A DNA stretch of 64,000 bases from Flectobacillus major DSM 103 (GTDB taxonomy: Bacteria > Bacteroidota > Bacteroidia > Cytophagales > Spirosomataceae): the NCBI RefSeq assembly GCF_000427405.1, contig NZ_KE386491.1, positions 4,659,333-4,723,332 of the forward strand, written 5' to 3'. Positions 38,681 to 47,548 of the stretch are shown one piece after another. Position 1 is the first letter of the stretch. Every line of letters starts with the position of its first letter. The notes below the pieces were generated by a model that ran no database searches, was not told where the DNA came from, and was given only the letters and a program-made list of their open reading frames with translations. The translations under genes were made by a program, and so were the position numbers.

Positions 38681-39256
38681 ATGGCCAAAAGAGTATTCTT
38701 TAGTTTCCATTATCAAGATGTCATAGATTTTAGAGCTAATGTAGTTCGCAATCATTGGTTGACTAAGTCTGATAGACAAGCTGCTGGATTTTTTGATTCC
38801 TCCATTTGGGAGACCGCTAAAAAGACAAATGATCTAGCTCTAAAAAGATTAATCAATAGTGGATTAGATCATACAAGTAACACTTGTGTGCTTGTTGGAA
38901 CAGACACTTTTAACAGGAGATGGGTCTCATACGAAATTATGAAAAGCCTACAACGAGGAAGTAATATATTTTGCGTTCATATAAACTCCATTAAAGGAAA
39001 GGATGAAAAAACTAAACCCAAAGGAAGTAATCCCCTGTACTTTCTTGGATACTCATTTAGTGATGATGGGAAAAAGCTAAATCTACATGACTACATAAAT
39101 GGTCAGTGGATTAAATATCCTGATTTAGAAGGTTGGAATGTAAAAGAGGTAGAAAGAAAATATCGTAACAAAATTTATCGACTATCTGAAGACTATGAAA
39201 TTTATGATTGGGTTGATGATAATGGTTATACTAACTTTATTAACTGGGTAAAATAA
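38681..39256 (+). CDS. ThsB-like TIR protein (DUF1863 type)
   Basis: 191 aa. The N-terminus RVFFSFHYQDVIDFRANVVRN is the typical start of Thoeris ThsB/DUF1863 TIR proteins, and RRWVSYEIMKSLQRG carries the conserved Glu85 of the NADase site. In known Thoeris systems this protein detects phage and makes an NAD-derived cyclic signal. It starts 4 bases after the SLOG gene and its stop codon overlaps the next start by one base (TAATG). Confidence 0.85.
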   Translation: MAKRVFFSFHYQDVIDFRANVVRNHWLTKSDRQAAGFFDSSIWETAKKTNDLALKRLINSGLDHTSNTCVLVGTDTFNRRWVSYEIMKSLQRGSNIFCVHINSIKGKDEKTKPKGSNPLYFLGYSFSDDGKKLNLHDYINGQWIKYPDLEGWNVKEVERKYRNKIYRLSEDYEIYDWVDDNGYTNFINWVK

Positions 39257-39948
39257 TGGGAAGAAAGGTTTTTGTTTCGTATAAATATGGTGATACTCTT
39301 GTGCAAGACTTGAATATTTATGATGTTAATTGGCTTGGACAAAGAACTAAAATCAAAACTAAAGCTCGACATTACGTTAATTTATTAACTGAGATTTTAG
39401 AAGATGATGATAATATATACAAAGGAGAAGATGATGGACAAAGCTTAGTGGATTTCTCCGAAGGTTATATTGAATCTTCTCTTAGAGATAAAATATATGA
39501 TAGTAGTATTACAATTGTACTAGTATCAAAAGGAATGAAAGATCCACTTAAAACAGAAAAAGATCAATGGATACCATGGGAGATATCTTACTCTTTAAAG
39601 GAATATACAAGAAATGGGCGTACGAGTCTATCAAATGGTATTATAGCTGTAGTTCTTCCAGATGAAAACAATAGTTATGACTATTATATCACTTATGATA
39701 ATGTATGTGAGTGTCGCTCCTTAAACACGCCATTTTTATTTCAAATACTTAAAGATAACATGTTTAATCAAAAATCTCCGAGTATCAGCCAATGTTCTAA
39801 TGGGAGTACGGTATATCACGGAGACTATAGCTATATCCAAACTGTCAAATGGATTGATTTCAAGAGTAACCCTAATCAGTATTTAGACAAATCAATTGAA
39901 CTAAGAGATAATAAGGAACTATATAGTTTAACCAAAAATGTAAAATAG
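39256..39948 (+). CDS. second ThsB-like TIR-domain protein
   Basis: 230 aa. KVFVSYKYGDTLVQDL starts the domain, SSITIVLVSKGMKDP forms the central strand, and DQWIPWEISYSLKEY holds the candidate catalytic Glu. It belongs to the same TIR-like (DUF1863-type) group as the preceding protein but is clearly diverged. The middle part contains a long charged insertion (DDDNIYKGEDDGQS) not seen in the shorter protein. It is co-transcribed with its neighbours. Confidence 0.78.
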   Translation: MGRKVFVSYKYGDTLVQDLNIYDVNWLGQRTKIKTKARHYVNLLTEILEDDDNIYKGEDDGQSLVDFSEGYIESSLRDKIYDSSITIVLVSKGMKDPLKTEKDQWIPWEISYSLKEYTRNGRTSLSNGIIAVVLPDENNSYDYYITYDNVCECRSLNTPFLFQILKDNMFNQKSPSISQCSNGSTVYHGDYSYIQTVKWIDFKSNPNQYLDKSIELRDNKELYSLTKNVK

Positions 39949-39949
39949 T

Positions 39950-40531
39950 ATGAGCAGTAATATCACAGAAACACAACTCTCAAGTTATCGTTCTAGTTGG
40001 CAAACCTTTTCTAAAAATGATTTTGTTACTTTAAATGAAAGTTTATCTAGAGATAGTACCAAACCTATGATTTTTCTCTCCCATAAACACGATGAATTAA
40101 CTATTCTTCAAAACGTCATCTCATTTTTAATTGCTGAAGGTGTGGATATCTACGTTGACTGGATGGATGATGAAATGCCTGCTTATACAAATGCAAGAAC
40201 AGCAATAAGATTAAAGGAAAAAATCAAAATAGCTAATAAATTCATACTAGTGGCCACTCCTAATGCTATAAACTCCAAATGGTGCAATTGGGAATTAGGA
40301 CTAGGAGATGCTGCAAAATACATAGAACATATAGCTTTATTACCAATAAACAGAACTTATCAATCTTTTAATGGTTCAGAATATTTAAAAATCTACCCAT
40401 TCATCCAATATGAAGATGGTAACGGTAAATATTCTAGTGGCACATACATACCAAAAGGCTACTATGTTTTCACACCGTTAGAAAATGGGAATCTTAAGGT
40501 TGTACCGCTAAAGGAATGGCTGTTATCTTAA
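39950..40531 (+). CDS. third small TIR-domain protein
   Basis: 193 aa. The TIR motifs are KPMIFLSHKHDE at ~38-49, VDIYVDWMDDEMP (BB loop) and INSKWCNWELGLGDA with the candidate Glu115. It is nearer to classical bacterial TIR than to DUF1863 TIR. It ends the five-gene unit, 1 base after its neighbour, and is followed by the AbiE operator. Several TIR proteins of different type with one SLOG protein suggest parallel phage sensors feeding one signal receptor. Confidence 0.8.
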   Translation: MSSNITETQLSSYRSSWQTFSKNDFVTLNESLSRDSTKPMIFLSHKHDELTILQNVISFLIAEGVDIYVDWMDDEMPAYTNARTAIRLKEKIKIANKFILVATPNAINSKWCNWELGLGDAAKYIEHIALLPINRTYQSFNGSEYLKIYPFIQYEDGNGKYSSGTYIPKGYYVFTPLENGNLKVVPLKEWLLS

Positions 40532-40547
40532 TTCATCTAGCCTTTCT

Positions 40548-40603
40548 AAATGTCAAGTTTTTGACGCCAAAAACTTGACATTTGATTATTATTATTAACT
40601 TTG
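40548..40603 (+). promoter_or_regulatory. palindromic operator and leaderless promoter of the AbiE operon
   Basis: A perfect 16-bp inverted repeat AAATGTCAAGTTTTTG / CAAAAACTTGACATTT with a 4-base spacer (40548-40583) lies just before the AbiEi start. TAACTTTG at 40596-40603 matches the -7 consensus, 4 bases before the ATG, with TTG (40575) 18 bases upstream as a -33 element. The mRNA would therefore start at or near the ATG. The palindrome suits autoregulation by AbiEi. Confidence 0.65.
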
Positions 40604-40607
40604 TGTT

Positions 40608-41336
40608 ATGGCACTTACAACATCCATACGCAAGCAAATCAACCAATTAACTGAAGGTAAAACCTTTGGTTATAATGATTTGGCTATTGTCAAAGAAAAC
40701 TTTAGCACAGCCGCCAAAGCATTAGAGCGCCTCCAAAAAGAGGGTCTAATCAAAAAAGTATCAAAGGGTTTATTCTATAAACCTAAACGAACAATATTCG
40801 GAGAGCTACAGCCCGACTATGAAGAACTATTACGCCCCTATCTTTTTGAAAATGGCAAACGAGTAGCCTATGAAACAGGTACATCGCTTTACAAGCGCTT
40901 AGGGTTAACTACGCAAATGGCGTTCCGTATCAAGATTGCCAGCCGTGGCAAAAGTATCAAGATCAATCGAGGAGTATTACAAGCCACTGCCGTCAAAAGT
41001 TATGCTGAGGTCACCAGTACCAACTATAAGATTTTAGGCTTATTAGATGCCTTCAAAGACATCAAACAAATTCCTGATTGTTCGGTAGCTCAAGCTGTAA
41101 ATAGGCTAAGCGCCATTCTTAAAGAGCTAGACGAGCAACAAACAGACTCACTAATTCGATATGCGTTACTCTACCCACCCAGAGTAAGGGCATTGGTAGG
41201 TGCGGTTTTAACCTACAACGGCTATAACGGAGCAGCCATCGAACAGTTAAAAGAAAGCTTAAACCCTTTATCTATCATCAAGTTGGGTCTTAATGAAATG
41301 GATTTACCTACAAAATCTAATTGGTATATTGAATGA
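40608..41336 (+). CDS. AbiEi-type antitoxin (DUF6088-like)
   Basis: 242 aa with an N-terminal winged HTH (TFGYNDLAIVKENFSTAAKALERLQKEGLIKKVSKGLFYKP) followed by the AbiEi C-terminal region. In AbiE systems this protein neutralises the toxin and represses its own promoter through inverted repeats, and one is present just upstream. It overlaps the toxin gene by ATGA. A type IV toxin-antitoxin role in abortive phage defence is known for the family. Confidence 0.85.
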   Translation: MALTTSIRKQINQLTEGKTFGYNDLAIVKENFSTAAKALERLQKEGLIKKVSKGLFYKPKRTIFGELQPDYEELLRPYLFENGKRVAYETGTSLYKRLGLTTQMAFRIKIASRGKSIKINRGVLQATAVKSYAEVTSTNYKILGLLDAFKDIKQIPDCSVAQAVNRLSAILKELDEQQTDSLIRYALLYPPRVRALVGAVLTYNGYNGAAIEQLKESLNPLSIIKLGLNEMDLPTKSNWYIE

Positions 41337-42316
41337 AACTACACGAAAATAAAGCATTATTTAAAGACGCTATTCTGTTTACGGCACAGCAAGTGAACCT
41401 CAAACCCGAATATATAGAAAAGGACTATTGGGTAACTTACGCATTGTTTACCATTTTTAATAGTGCTATAGGTGAAGACACAGTATTTAAAGGAGGAACA
41501 GCATTAAGTAAATGCTACAATGTAATAGAGCGCTTTTCGGAAGATATAGACTTAGTAGTATTACGGAGAGCAGACGAAACGGATAGTAGGTTAAAAACAA
41601 AGTTAAAAGCCATAAGCTCGGAGGTAGAAGCTGTATTACCCGAAATAGCAGTAGAGGGAATTACTCAAAAAATGGGAATGAATCGCAAAACGGCGCACTC
41701 CTACACCAAAGAATTTAGCGGAGACTACGGCCAAGTAAGAGATGCCATTATCGTAGAAGCAACATGGTTAGGCTATTATGAACCATACACCAAAAAAAGT
41801 ATAGTTTCATTCATAGGGCAAATGATGTTGGATAATAGTCAGGCTGACCTTGCCGAAAAATATGACTTACTCCCTTTTAATTTACAAGTCTTGGAACCCA
41901 TCCGAACGATATGCGAAAAAATCATGAGCTTAGTTCGATTTTCGTATAGTTCAAACCCTTTGGATGATTTAAAGAAAAAGATAAGACATACTTACGATTT
42001 ACATCAATTACTCCAACAAAAAGAGTTCCTAGACTTTTTCAATTCATCCGAGTTTGAAACTATGCTTTTAAAAGTAGCCAATGACGACATTGCTAGTTTT
42101 AAAAACAATAATCAATGGTTGGTAAATCATCCCAGTGAAGCACTGATTTTTAAGCACCTAGACGAAGTTTGGAAGGAGTTACAACCAATTTACACAAATG
42201 CCTTTAGAAATCTCGTATTCGGGACTTTACCTCAAGGAGACGCGGTTCTAAAAACCTTAAAAATGATTCAAGAAAGACTAAACCCAATTTCTTGGTCAAT
42301 AACACTTGAAAACTAG
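41333..42316 (+). CDS. AbiEii-type nucleotidyltransferase toxin
   Basis: 327 aa of the DNA polymerase beta-like nucleotidyltransferase superfamily. The signature is FKGGTALSKCYN followed by RFSEDIDLVV, where the Asp pair binds metal. AbiEii toxins transfer nucleotides to tRNA or other targets and stop growth on infection. It overlaps the antitoxin gene by 4 bases and ends 2 bases before hsdR, so hsdR may be read from the AbiE promoter. Confidence 0.87.
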   Translation: MKLHENKALFKDAILFTAQQVNLKPEYIEKDYWVTYALFTIFNSAIGEDTVFKGGTALSKCYNVIERFSEDIDLVVLRRADETDSRLKTKLKAISSEVEAVLPEIAVEGITQKMGMNRKTAHSYTKEFSGDYGQVRDAIIVEATWLGYYEPYTKKSIVSFIGQMMLDNSQADLAEKYDLLPFNLQVLEPIRTICEKIMSLVRFSYSSNPLDDLKKKIRHTYDLHQLLQQKEFLDFFNSSEFETMLLKVANDDIASFKNNNQWLVNHPSEALIFKHLDEVWKELQPIYTNAFRNLVFGTLPQGDAVLKTLKMIQERLNPISWSITLEN

Positions 42317-42318
42317 AA

Positions 42319-45300
42319 ATGAAATTCACTGAAGCACAACTAGAAAAAGCCTTTATCGAATTACTAGAACAAGAGGGCTTTACACACCAACTGGGACTTA
42401 GTATCTCACGCAAACCAGAAGACGTTTTAATAGAAGAAGATCTAAGAAGTTTTCTTCTGAAGAAATATGCAAACGAGGGTATTACTCACAATGAAATAAA
42501 CACCATCGTTCTACAGCTCAAATCGCTACCATCTTCAGACCTATACGAAAGTAATAAATCATTTTTAAGAATTCTCTCAGATGGGTTGATTCTCAGAAGA
42601 GAAGACCGCAATGAAAAAGATCTTTATATCCAACTCATTGACTACACGGGATTAGATACCCAACGCCAACCGAATGAAGAGCAACTGTTGATGTTAGCAG
42701 CAGACACAGTTGAAACATACCAGAAGGATGCCAATATCTACAAGATTGTCAACCAATTAGAAATTATTGGTACAGAAAAGCGTATTCCTGATGGTATCCT
42801 ATACATCAATGGAATACCATTAGTAGTATTCGAATTTAAAAGTGCTATTCGAGAAGAAGCAACGATACATGATGCGTATAAGCAACTAACGGTGCGTTAC
42901 CGTCGTGATATTCCAGAACTATTAAAATACAATGCTTTTTGTGTTATTAGCGACGGTGTAAATAACAAAGCAGGTTCTTTATTTGCACCGTACGAGTTCT
43001 TTTACGCCTGGCGTAGAATCGCAGGGTTAGCCAAAGACGTGGATGGTATAGACAGTATGTTTACCCTAGTTCAGGGAATGTTTCATAAAAACCGACTGCG
43101 TGATATTCTTCGCAACTTTATTTATATCCCTGATAGCTCAAAGAAGAACGAAAAGATTGTTTGTCGTTATCCACAATACTATGCAGCAAGAGCACTATTC
43201 AACAATATCAAAAATGCTCAAAAGCCAGAAGGAAATGGAAAAGGGGGTACATACTTCGGTGCAACAGGTTGTGGAAAAAGCTATACAATGTTATATCTGA
43301 CAAGGTTATTGATGAAGAGTGAGTACTTTTTAAGTCCCACAATTGTATTAATTACCGACCGTACGGATTTGGATGACCAACTTTCATCACAGTTTATTAA
43401 TGCCAAAACATTCATCGGTGACAGCAACATTGAAAGTGTAGAAAGCCGTGCAGACCTCAGAGCCAAACTCCAAGGTAGACAAAGTGGTGGGGTGTTTTTA
43501 ACTACAATTCACAAGTTTACAGAAGACACAGAACTGTTATCGGAAAGAACTAACATCATTTGTATTTCGGACGAGGCACATCGTAGTCAAACAAATCTTG
43601 ATCAAAAAGTCAGAGTAACCAAAGAAGGGGTAACCAAAACCTTCGGATTTGCCAAATACCTCCATGATTCATTTCCCAATGCAACATTTGTAGGGTTTAC
43701 AGGAACGCCAATAGATGCAACACTAGATGTTTTCGGTAAAATAGTAGACACCTATACCATGACAGAATCTGTAAAGGATGAAATCACGGTAAGAATTGTA
43801 TATGAAGGTAGAGCTGCCAAAGTAGCACTAAAGAATGGCGAACTAGAGAAAATCGAACAATACTATTCGGAAGTTGCCGAACAAGGAGCAAACGAATATC
43901 AGATAGATAAGAGTAAGCAAGAAACCACGAAATTATCAATCATACTAGGTGATCCTGACCGACTTCGTGAAGTTGCTAATGACTTCGTAAATCATTACGA
44001 AAGTAGAATAGCAGAAGGTGCTACTGTGAAAGGCAAAGCTCTATTTGTCAGTAGTGGACGTGAGATAGCTTATGAACTTTACAAAAATATCATAGCGCTT
44101 CGTCCAGAATGGGCAGAAATTCGGGAAGCAGAGGAAGGAGCAGAATTAAGTGAAAAAGATAGAAGAGAGCTCAAGCCAATAGAACGTATCAAACTGGTTA
44201 TGACTAGAAATCAAGATGACGAAGAAAGTCTCTGGAAATTACTGGGTACAAAAGACGACAGAAAAGAGTTTGACCGTCAATTCAAAAACCCGAAATCCAA
44301 TTTCAAGATAGCAATCGTAGTAGACATGTGGTTGACTGGTTTTGACGTACCATTCTTGGACAGTATATACATCGATAAACCAATTCAGCAGCATAATTTA
44401 ATTCAGACTATTTCAAGAGTTAATCGAAAATTTGAAGGTAAACACAAAGGTTTGGTAGTAGACTACATTGGTATTAAAAAGCAAATGAATCTAGCACTTG
44501 CCAAATATAACAATGGCGATGGAGAAAACTTTGAGGACTTAGAGCAGTCATTAGTTGTTGTGAGAAACCATTTGGATTTGTTGGCCAGACTAATGCACAA
44601 GTTTGATAACACTAAGTACTTTACGGGAACAACCCTAGAGCAACTAAATAACCTAAACTATGCAGTGGAGTTTATCCAACAAACTAAAGAATTAGAAACT
44701 AGATTTGTAGGCTTAGTAAAACGACTAAAAGCAGCTTATGATTTATGCTCGGGCAGTGAGAAACTAAGTCAAGCAGAAAGAGACTATACTCATTTTTACT
44801 TGGCTGTACGCTCTATTCTGTTCAAACTAACCAGAGGAGATGCTCCAGATACTGAGCAAATGAATGCAAAAGTTAGAGAGATGATTAAAGATGCTCTTCA
44901 GAGTGATGGTGTGGAAGAAATATTTAAACTAGGGGAAGGAAACGAAAAAGAACAAGATATTTTTGATGAAGATTATCTAGCCAAAATTGATAAAATTAAG
45001 CTCCCCAATACTAAAATTAAACTACTTCAACAGCTATTAGCAAAAGCTATTGGAGAAATGAGGAAAGTAAACCGTGTTAGAGGGATTGATTTTACTAAAA
45101 AAATGCAGGCAATTGTAGAACGGTACAATAACCGTGATGCTAATGACATCTTCAGAAGTGAAGTATATGAAGAAATGGCGGAAGCATTAACAAATCTGAT
45201 TTGGGAGGTTCGTAATGAATTCAGAGCTGGGGATGAGTTTGGAATTGATTTTGAGGAAAAAGCTTTTTATGATATTCTAAAGGAACTCTGTAGAAAATAT

Positions 45301-45531
45301 GAATTCAATTATCCTGACGACCAATTAGTAGCCTTATCACAGGCGGTTAAAAGCATTGTTGATAGTCAAGCTAAATTTCCAGATTGGAACAAACGTGACG
45401 ACATTAAATCGGCTCTAAAAGTTGATTTAATACTACTATTAGACGAATTTGGTTATCCACCAGTTGAAAGAGATGAAGTATATATTGAAATTTTCGAACA
45501 AGCCGAGAATTTCAAGAAGAATCGTGGGTAA
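42319..45531 (+). CDS. hsdR: type I restriction endonuclease subunit HsdR
   Basis: 1070 aa. N-terminal PD-(D/E)xK nuclease (RIPDGILYINGIPLVVFEFK), then a superfamily 2 translocase with Walker A FGATGCGKSYT, DEAH box (ISDEAHRSQ), VGFTGTP, and motif VI QTISRVNR. A C-terminal helical region follows. It cuts unmodified foreign DNA with HsdM and HsdS. The gene is intact but lies 5.6 kb from hsdS, behind the TIR and AbiE genes. Confidence 0.95.
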   Translation: MKFTEAQLEKAFIELLEQEGFTHQLGLSISRKPEDVLIEEDLRSFLLKKYANEGITHNEINTIVLQLKSLPSSDLYESNKSFLRILSDGLILRREDRNEKDLYIQLIDYTGLDTQRQPNEEQLLMLAADTVETYQKDANIYKIVNQLEIIGTEKRIPDGILYINGIPLVVFEFKSAIREEATIHDAYKQLTVRYRRDIPELLKYNAFCVISDGVNNKAGSLFAPYEFFYAWRRIAGLAKDVDGIDSMFTLVQGMFHKNRLRDILRNFIYIPDSSKKNEKIVCRYPQYYAARALFNNIKNAQKPEGNGKGGTYFGATGCGKSYTMLYLTRLLMKSEYFLSPTIVLITDRTDLDDQLSSQFINAKTFIGDSNIESVESRADLRAKLQGRQSGGVFLTTIHKFTEDTELLSERTNIICISDEAHRSQTNLDQKVRVTKEGVTKTFGFAKYLHDSFPNATFVGFTGTPIDATLDVFGKIVDTYTMTESVKDEITVRIVYEGRAAKVALKNGELEKIEQYYSEVAEQGANEYQIDKSKQETTKLSIILGDPDRLREVANDFVNHYESRIAEGATVKGKALFVSSGREIAYELYKNIIALRPEWAEIREAEEGAELSEKDRRELKPIERIKLVMTRNQDDEESLWKLLGTKDDRKEFDRQFKNPKSNFKIAIVVDMWLTGFDVPFLDSIYIDKPIQQHNLIQTISRVNRKFEGKHKGLVVDYIGIKKQMNLALAKYNNGDGENFEDLEQSLVVVRNHLDLLARLMHKFDNTKYFTGTTLEQLNNLNYAVEFIQQTKELETRFVGLVKRLKAAYDLCSGSEKLSQAERDYTHFYLAVRSILFKLTRGDAPDTEQMNAKVREMIKDALQSDGVEEIFKLGEGNEKEQDIFDEDYLAKIDKIKLPNTKIKLLQQLLAKAIGEMRKVNRVRGIDFTKKMQAIVERYNNRDANDIFRSEVYEEMAEALTNLIWEVRNEFRAGDEFGIDFEEKAFYDILKELCRKYEFNYPDDQLVALSQAVKSIVDSQAKFPDWNKRDDIKSALKVDLILLLDEFGYPPVERDEVYIEIFEQAENFKKNRG

Positions 45532-45633
45532 GGTTAAAGAGGTTAATTTAACTCCTTCAACGGTATAGCTTCTCCTCTTTAATTCTGAATATTCACATTA
45601 ACTAAATTACAGTTAAAAGAAAACCATTTTGAA

Positions 45634-46880
45634 ATGGATATTTGGCAATACAAATCTAAGTACCCTAATGATGTTCTAATAATCATAGAAGAGTTTAATA
45701 AAAAGGATAAATATGTAATTTTTGATTTTCTTAACAGTGATGAATTGGCGGACTTTATCACCCTCACCGAAATAGAAATTTATGAATCAAAAGGAACAAT
45801 GATTCTATTTAGAAATTATAATGGCAAAACCCTCACTGAAAATACTGTTTATCCATTTAAACAACTACAGGTTGAGTTCCTTAAGTCACAGTTCTCAAGT
45901 AATAATTTAATGAGTGACTCATTCTTAATAAGCTATTCTATAGACCTACAAGGTATTACAAACCAGTTCTTTGGAGATTCATTAACGAATGATAAACCTG
46001 AAATGGTTAACCTTGACAATGACTTTATAAGATCTTCCTTATTAAAGAAAGTGCCGTTCCCTTCTCTGAATAAAAGTAAATTAGTAGTACGAAATGTGAA
46101 GCAAGGTAATTGGAATGAAATTTGGACAAATAACAATGTAGAGATTGTTTTTGACATTGGTACATCAACCAACGCAGATAAACAAGAAGTCCGAAATCTC
46201 ATTAACACTAGAACTGAAGAATATTCTAAAAGTAAACCTATACTGATAATTTCACATTGGGATAAAGATCATTATCACTCACTACTAGGGTTTACTGACG
46301 AAAAATTAAGCAACAGTTTTAAAAGTATTCTATGTAGGAAAAACCCACCTAACCTAACAAGTCAAAATCTTTTTTCAAGACTGATTAAGACCCTTGGTAA
46401 CAACCATGTAGAAGCAATTCCACCATTTGAGAGTCCAAGTAAAGAGGAGAAGAAAAAAAGAAAAAGAAATATTTACCACTCTTAAGGCTTATTAACTCTC
46501 CAATAAGCTCAATTCTAATCTATAATGCTCAATTTCATAAAAATAGAAATATTTCTGGTATTCTTATCTCTATACAAACTGAAACCCAAACTGCAATTTT
46601 ATCAGCAGATTTTCACTACGAACAAATTTCTACCTATGTGATACCAGATCTTGTACAAAGTAAAAAACATTCCTTGGTTGTCCCACATCATGGGGGAGAA
46701 GCTGGCAGTCTTGTTTATAACTATCAAAAAACTGTTTATCTTGAAAATGCAGTTATTTCAATAGGTAAGAATGGATATAAGCATCCTCTACCACGAGTAA
46801 CCGATTTTCTAAGAAAAAAAGGCTTTAAACTACATCAAACAAATATCAAAAACGAAGATATTATTATTGAGCTTTCGTAA
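45634..46880 (+). pseudogene. metallo-beta-lactamase-fold hydrolase, frameshifted in an A7 run
   Basis: The N-terminal part (~273 aa) ends near SKPILIISHWDKDHYHSLLGF, an MBL HxxxDH motif. The reading frame shifts by -1 inside the A run at 46453-46459. The next frame continues without a stop, through AILSADFHYEQIS and VVPHHGGEAG (later MBL metal sites), to the end. One added A would give a ~414-aa protein. It could be decay, a base-calling error, or slippage. It sits downstream of hsdR at the edge of the island; ComEC-like MBL proteins occur in defence islands. Confidence 0.75.
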
Positions 46881-46910
46881 GCAAAATAAAATGTGTACAT
46901 AAAAGTATCA

Positions 46911-46967
46911 TTTTCTATACATGAACTTTTAACGTGTATAGAAAACAGCAATTTTATATACACGTTA
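46911..46967. promoter_or_regulatory. two overlapping, mutually exclusive inverted repeats
   Basis: TTTTCTATACA (46911) pairs with TGTATAGAAAA (46935). The overlapping TAACGTGTATA (46930) pairs with TATACACGTTA (46957). Both are 11-bp perfect matches that share GTGTATA, so only one hairpin can form at a time. They lie in front of the 62-aa gene and may be an operator or a switching RNA. Confidence 0.5.
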
Positions 46968-46998
46968 GACTAAAAACTCACATTTAAAGTTCACTACA

Positions 46999-47187
46999 AT
47001 GCCTAGAAAAAAACGCCCACTTATAGATTTTGACCTTCTAAACAAAAGCGACCTTTACATTAACTCAGCAGAAGCAGCGAAAGCCTGTGGACTTGGTGAT
47101 AAGCTATTTGATAGAGAGGAGTTTTTAGCCTTTAAAGCAGCACGAATGGCTAGTCAAGAAAAGGTGAAGAAAAAGCCCAAAGAGTGA
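46999..47187 (+). CDS. small hypothetical protein at the island end
   Basis: 62 aa, basic at both ends (MPRKKRP, KVKKKPKE). The middle (LYINSAEAAKACGLGDKLFDREEFLAFKAAR) looks like a short helix-turn-helix or a DNA-associated motif. It is the last gene before attR and is preceded by a structured leader. No family recognised; an excisionase-like or regulatory role is possible. Confidence 0.5.
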   Translation: MPRKKRPLIDFDLLNKSDLYINSAEAAKACGLGDKLFDREEFLAFKAARMASQEKVKKKPKE

Positions 47188-47306
47188 GTCAAATAGAACG
47201 CCGTTTATACTATATCGGGGCTCTTTTTACTCAAACTTTGATACCCCGTATGCTACCCAAAATAGAAATAGAATTTAATACCCTGTTAATCAGAAGGTTT
47301 GCATAA

Positions 47307-47321
47307 TCCCGTCCAGACCGC
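47307..47321. repeat. attR: 15-bp copy of the tRNA-Asp 3' end
   Basis: TCCCGTCCAGACCGC is identical to the core at 26240. The bases before it (GCATAA) do not continue the tRNA, so this is the displaced chromosomal 3' fragment. Confidence 0.88.
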
Positions 47322-47326
47322 CGAGT

Positions 47327-47362
47327 AAAAGTCTCATAATCAATAGATTGTGAGACTTTTTT
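47327..47362 (+). terminator. original tRNA-Asp terminator (displaced)
   Basis: AAAAGTCTCA...TGAGACTTTTTT is a 10-bp stem with a T tail, 6 bases after attR. It has the same spacing as the terminator behind the intact tRNA, so it is probably the pre-insertion terminator. Confidence 0.75.
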
Positions 47363-47372
47363 GTTTATATTG

Positions 47373-47410
47373 GTTTAAACCATAATTTTCGGTTTAAACA
47401 TAGTTTAAAC
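47373..47410. repeat. three copies of the palindrome GTTTAAAC
   Basis: GTTTAAAC occurs at 47373, 47392 and 47403, between attR and the VWA gene; the first copy is extended to GGTTTAAACC. One more copy is at 60661. The rest of this 360-base gap holds attR, a terminator and the VWA promoter region. Confidence 0.45.
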
Positions 47411-47548
47411 TTTTATAAATAGTCAAACTGATTCATAGAATTGAATATCATATCACTAAAAACCCTATTTCTTAAAAATCATCTTCTATTTTAAACAAAC
47501 CTACTTCCTATTTCGATATATTGCATCTCAATTAAACTGTTGGTTTCT

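Larger units (their letters stand above)
26240..47321. mobile_element. integrated genomic island 1 (tRNA-Asp site, ~21 kb, defence cargo)
   Basis: It is bounded by the 15-bp repeat, with the integrase next to the intact tRNA. Backbone genes are tyrosine recombinase, HTH protein, primase-helicase, iteron region, RHH-like protein and TM protein. Cargo is type I restriction-modification, a TIR/SLOG cluster, AbiE and an MBL-fold gene. No relaxase, coupling protein or type IV secretion gene is visible, so it is not self-transmissible by itself. The element brought its own tRNA 3' end and terminator; the original terminator is at the far end. Confidence 0.85.

Noticed and set aside
46453..46460. 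Classic programmed -1 frameshift (A AAA AAG)
   Set aside because: The heptamer is present but not in the required codon phase for the upstream frame; simple base loss or slippage is more likely.
47188..47548. A gene between attR and the VWA gene
   Set aside because: Stops in all frames; only att, terminator and palindromes are visible.
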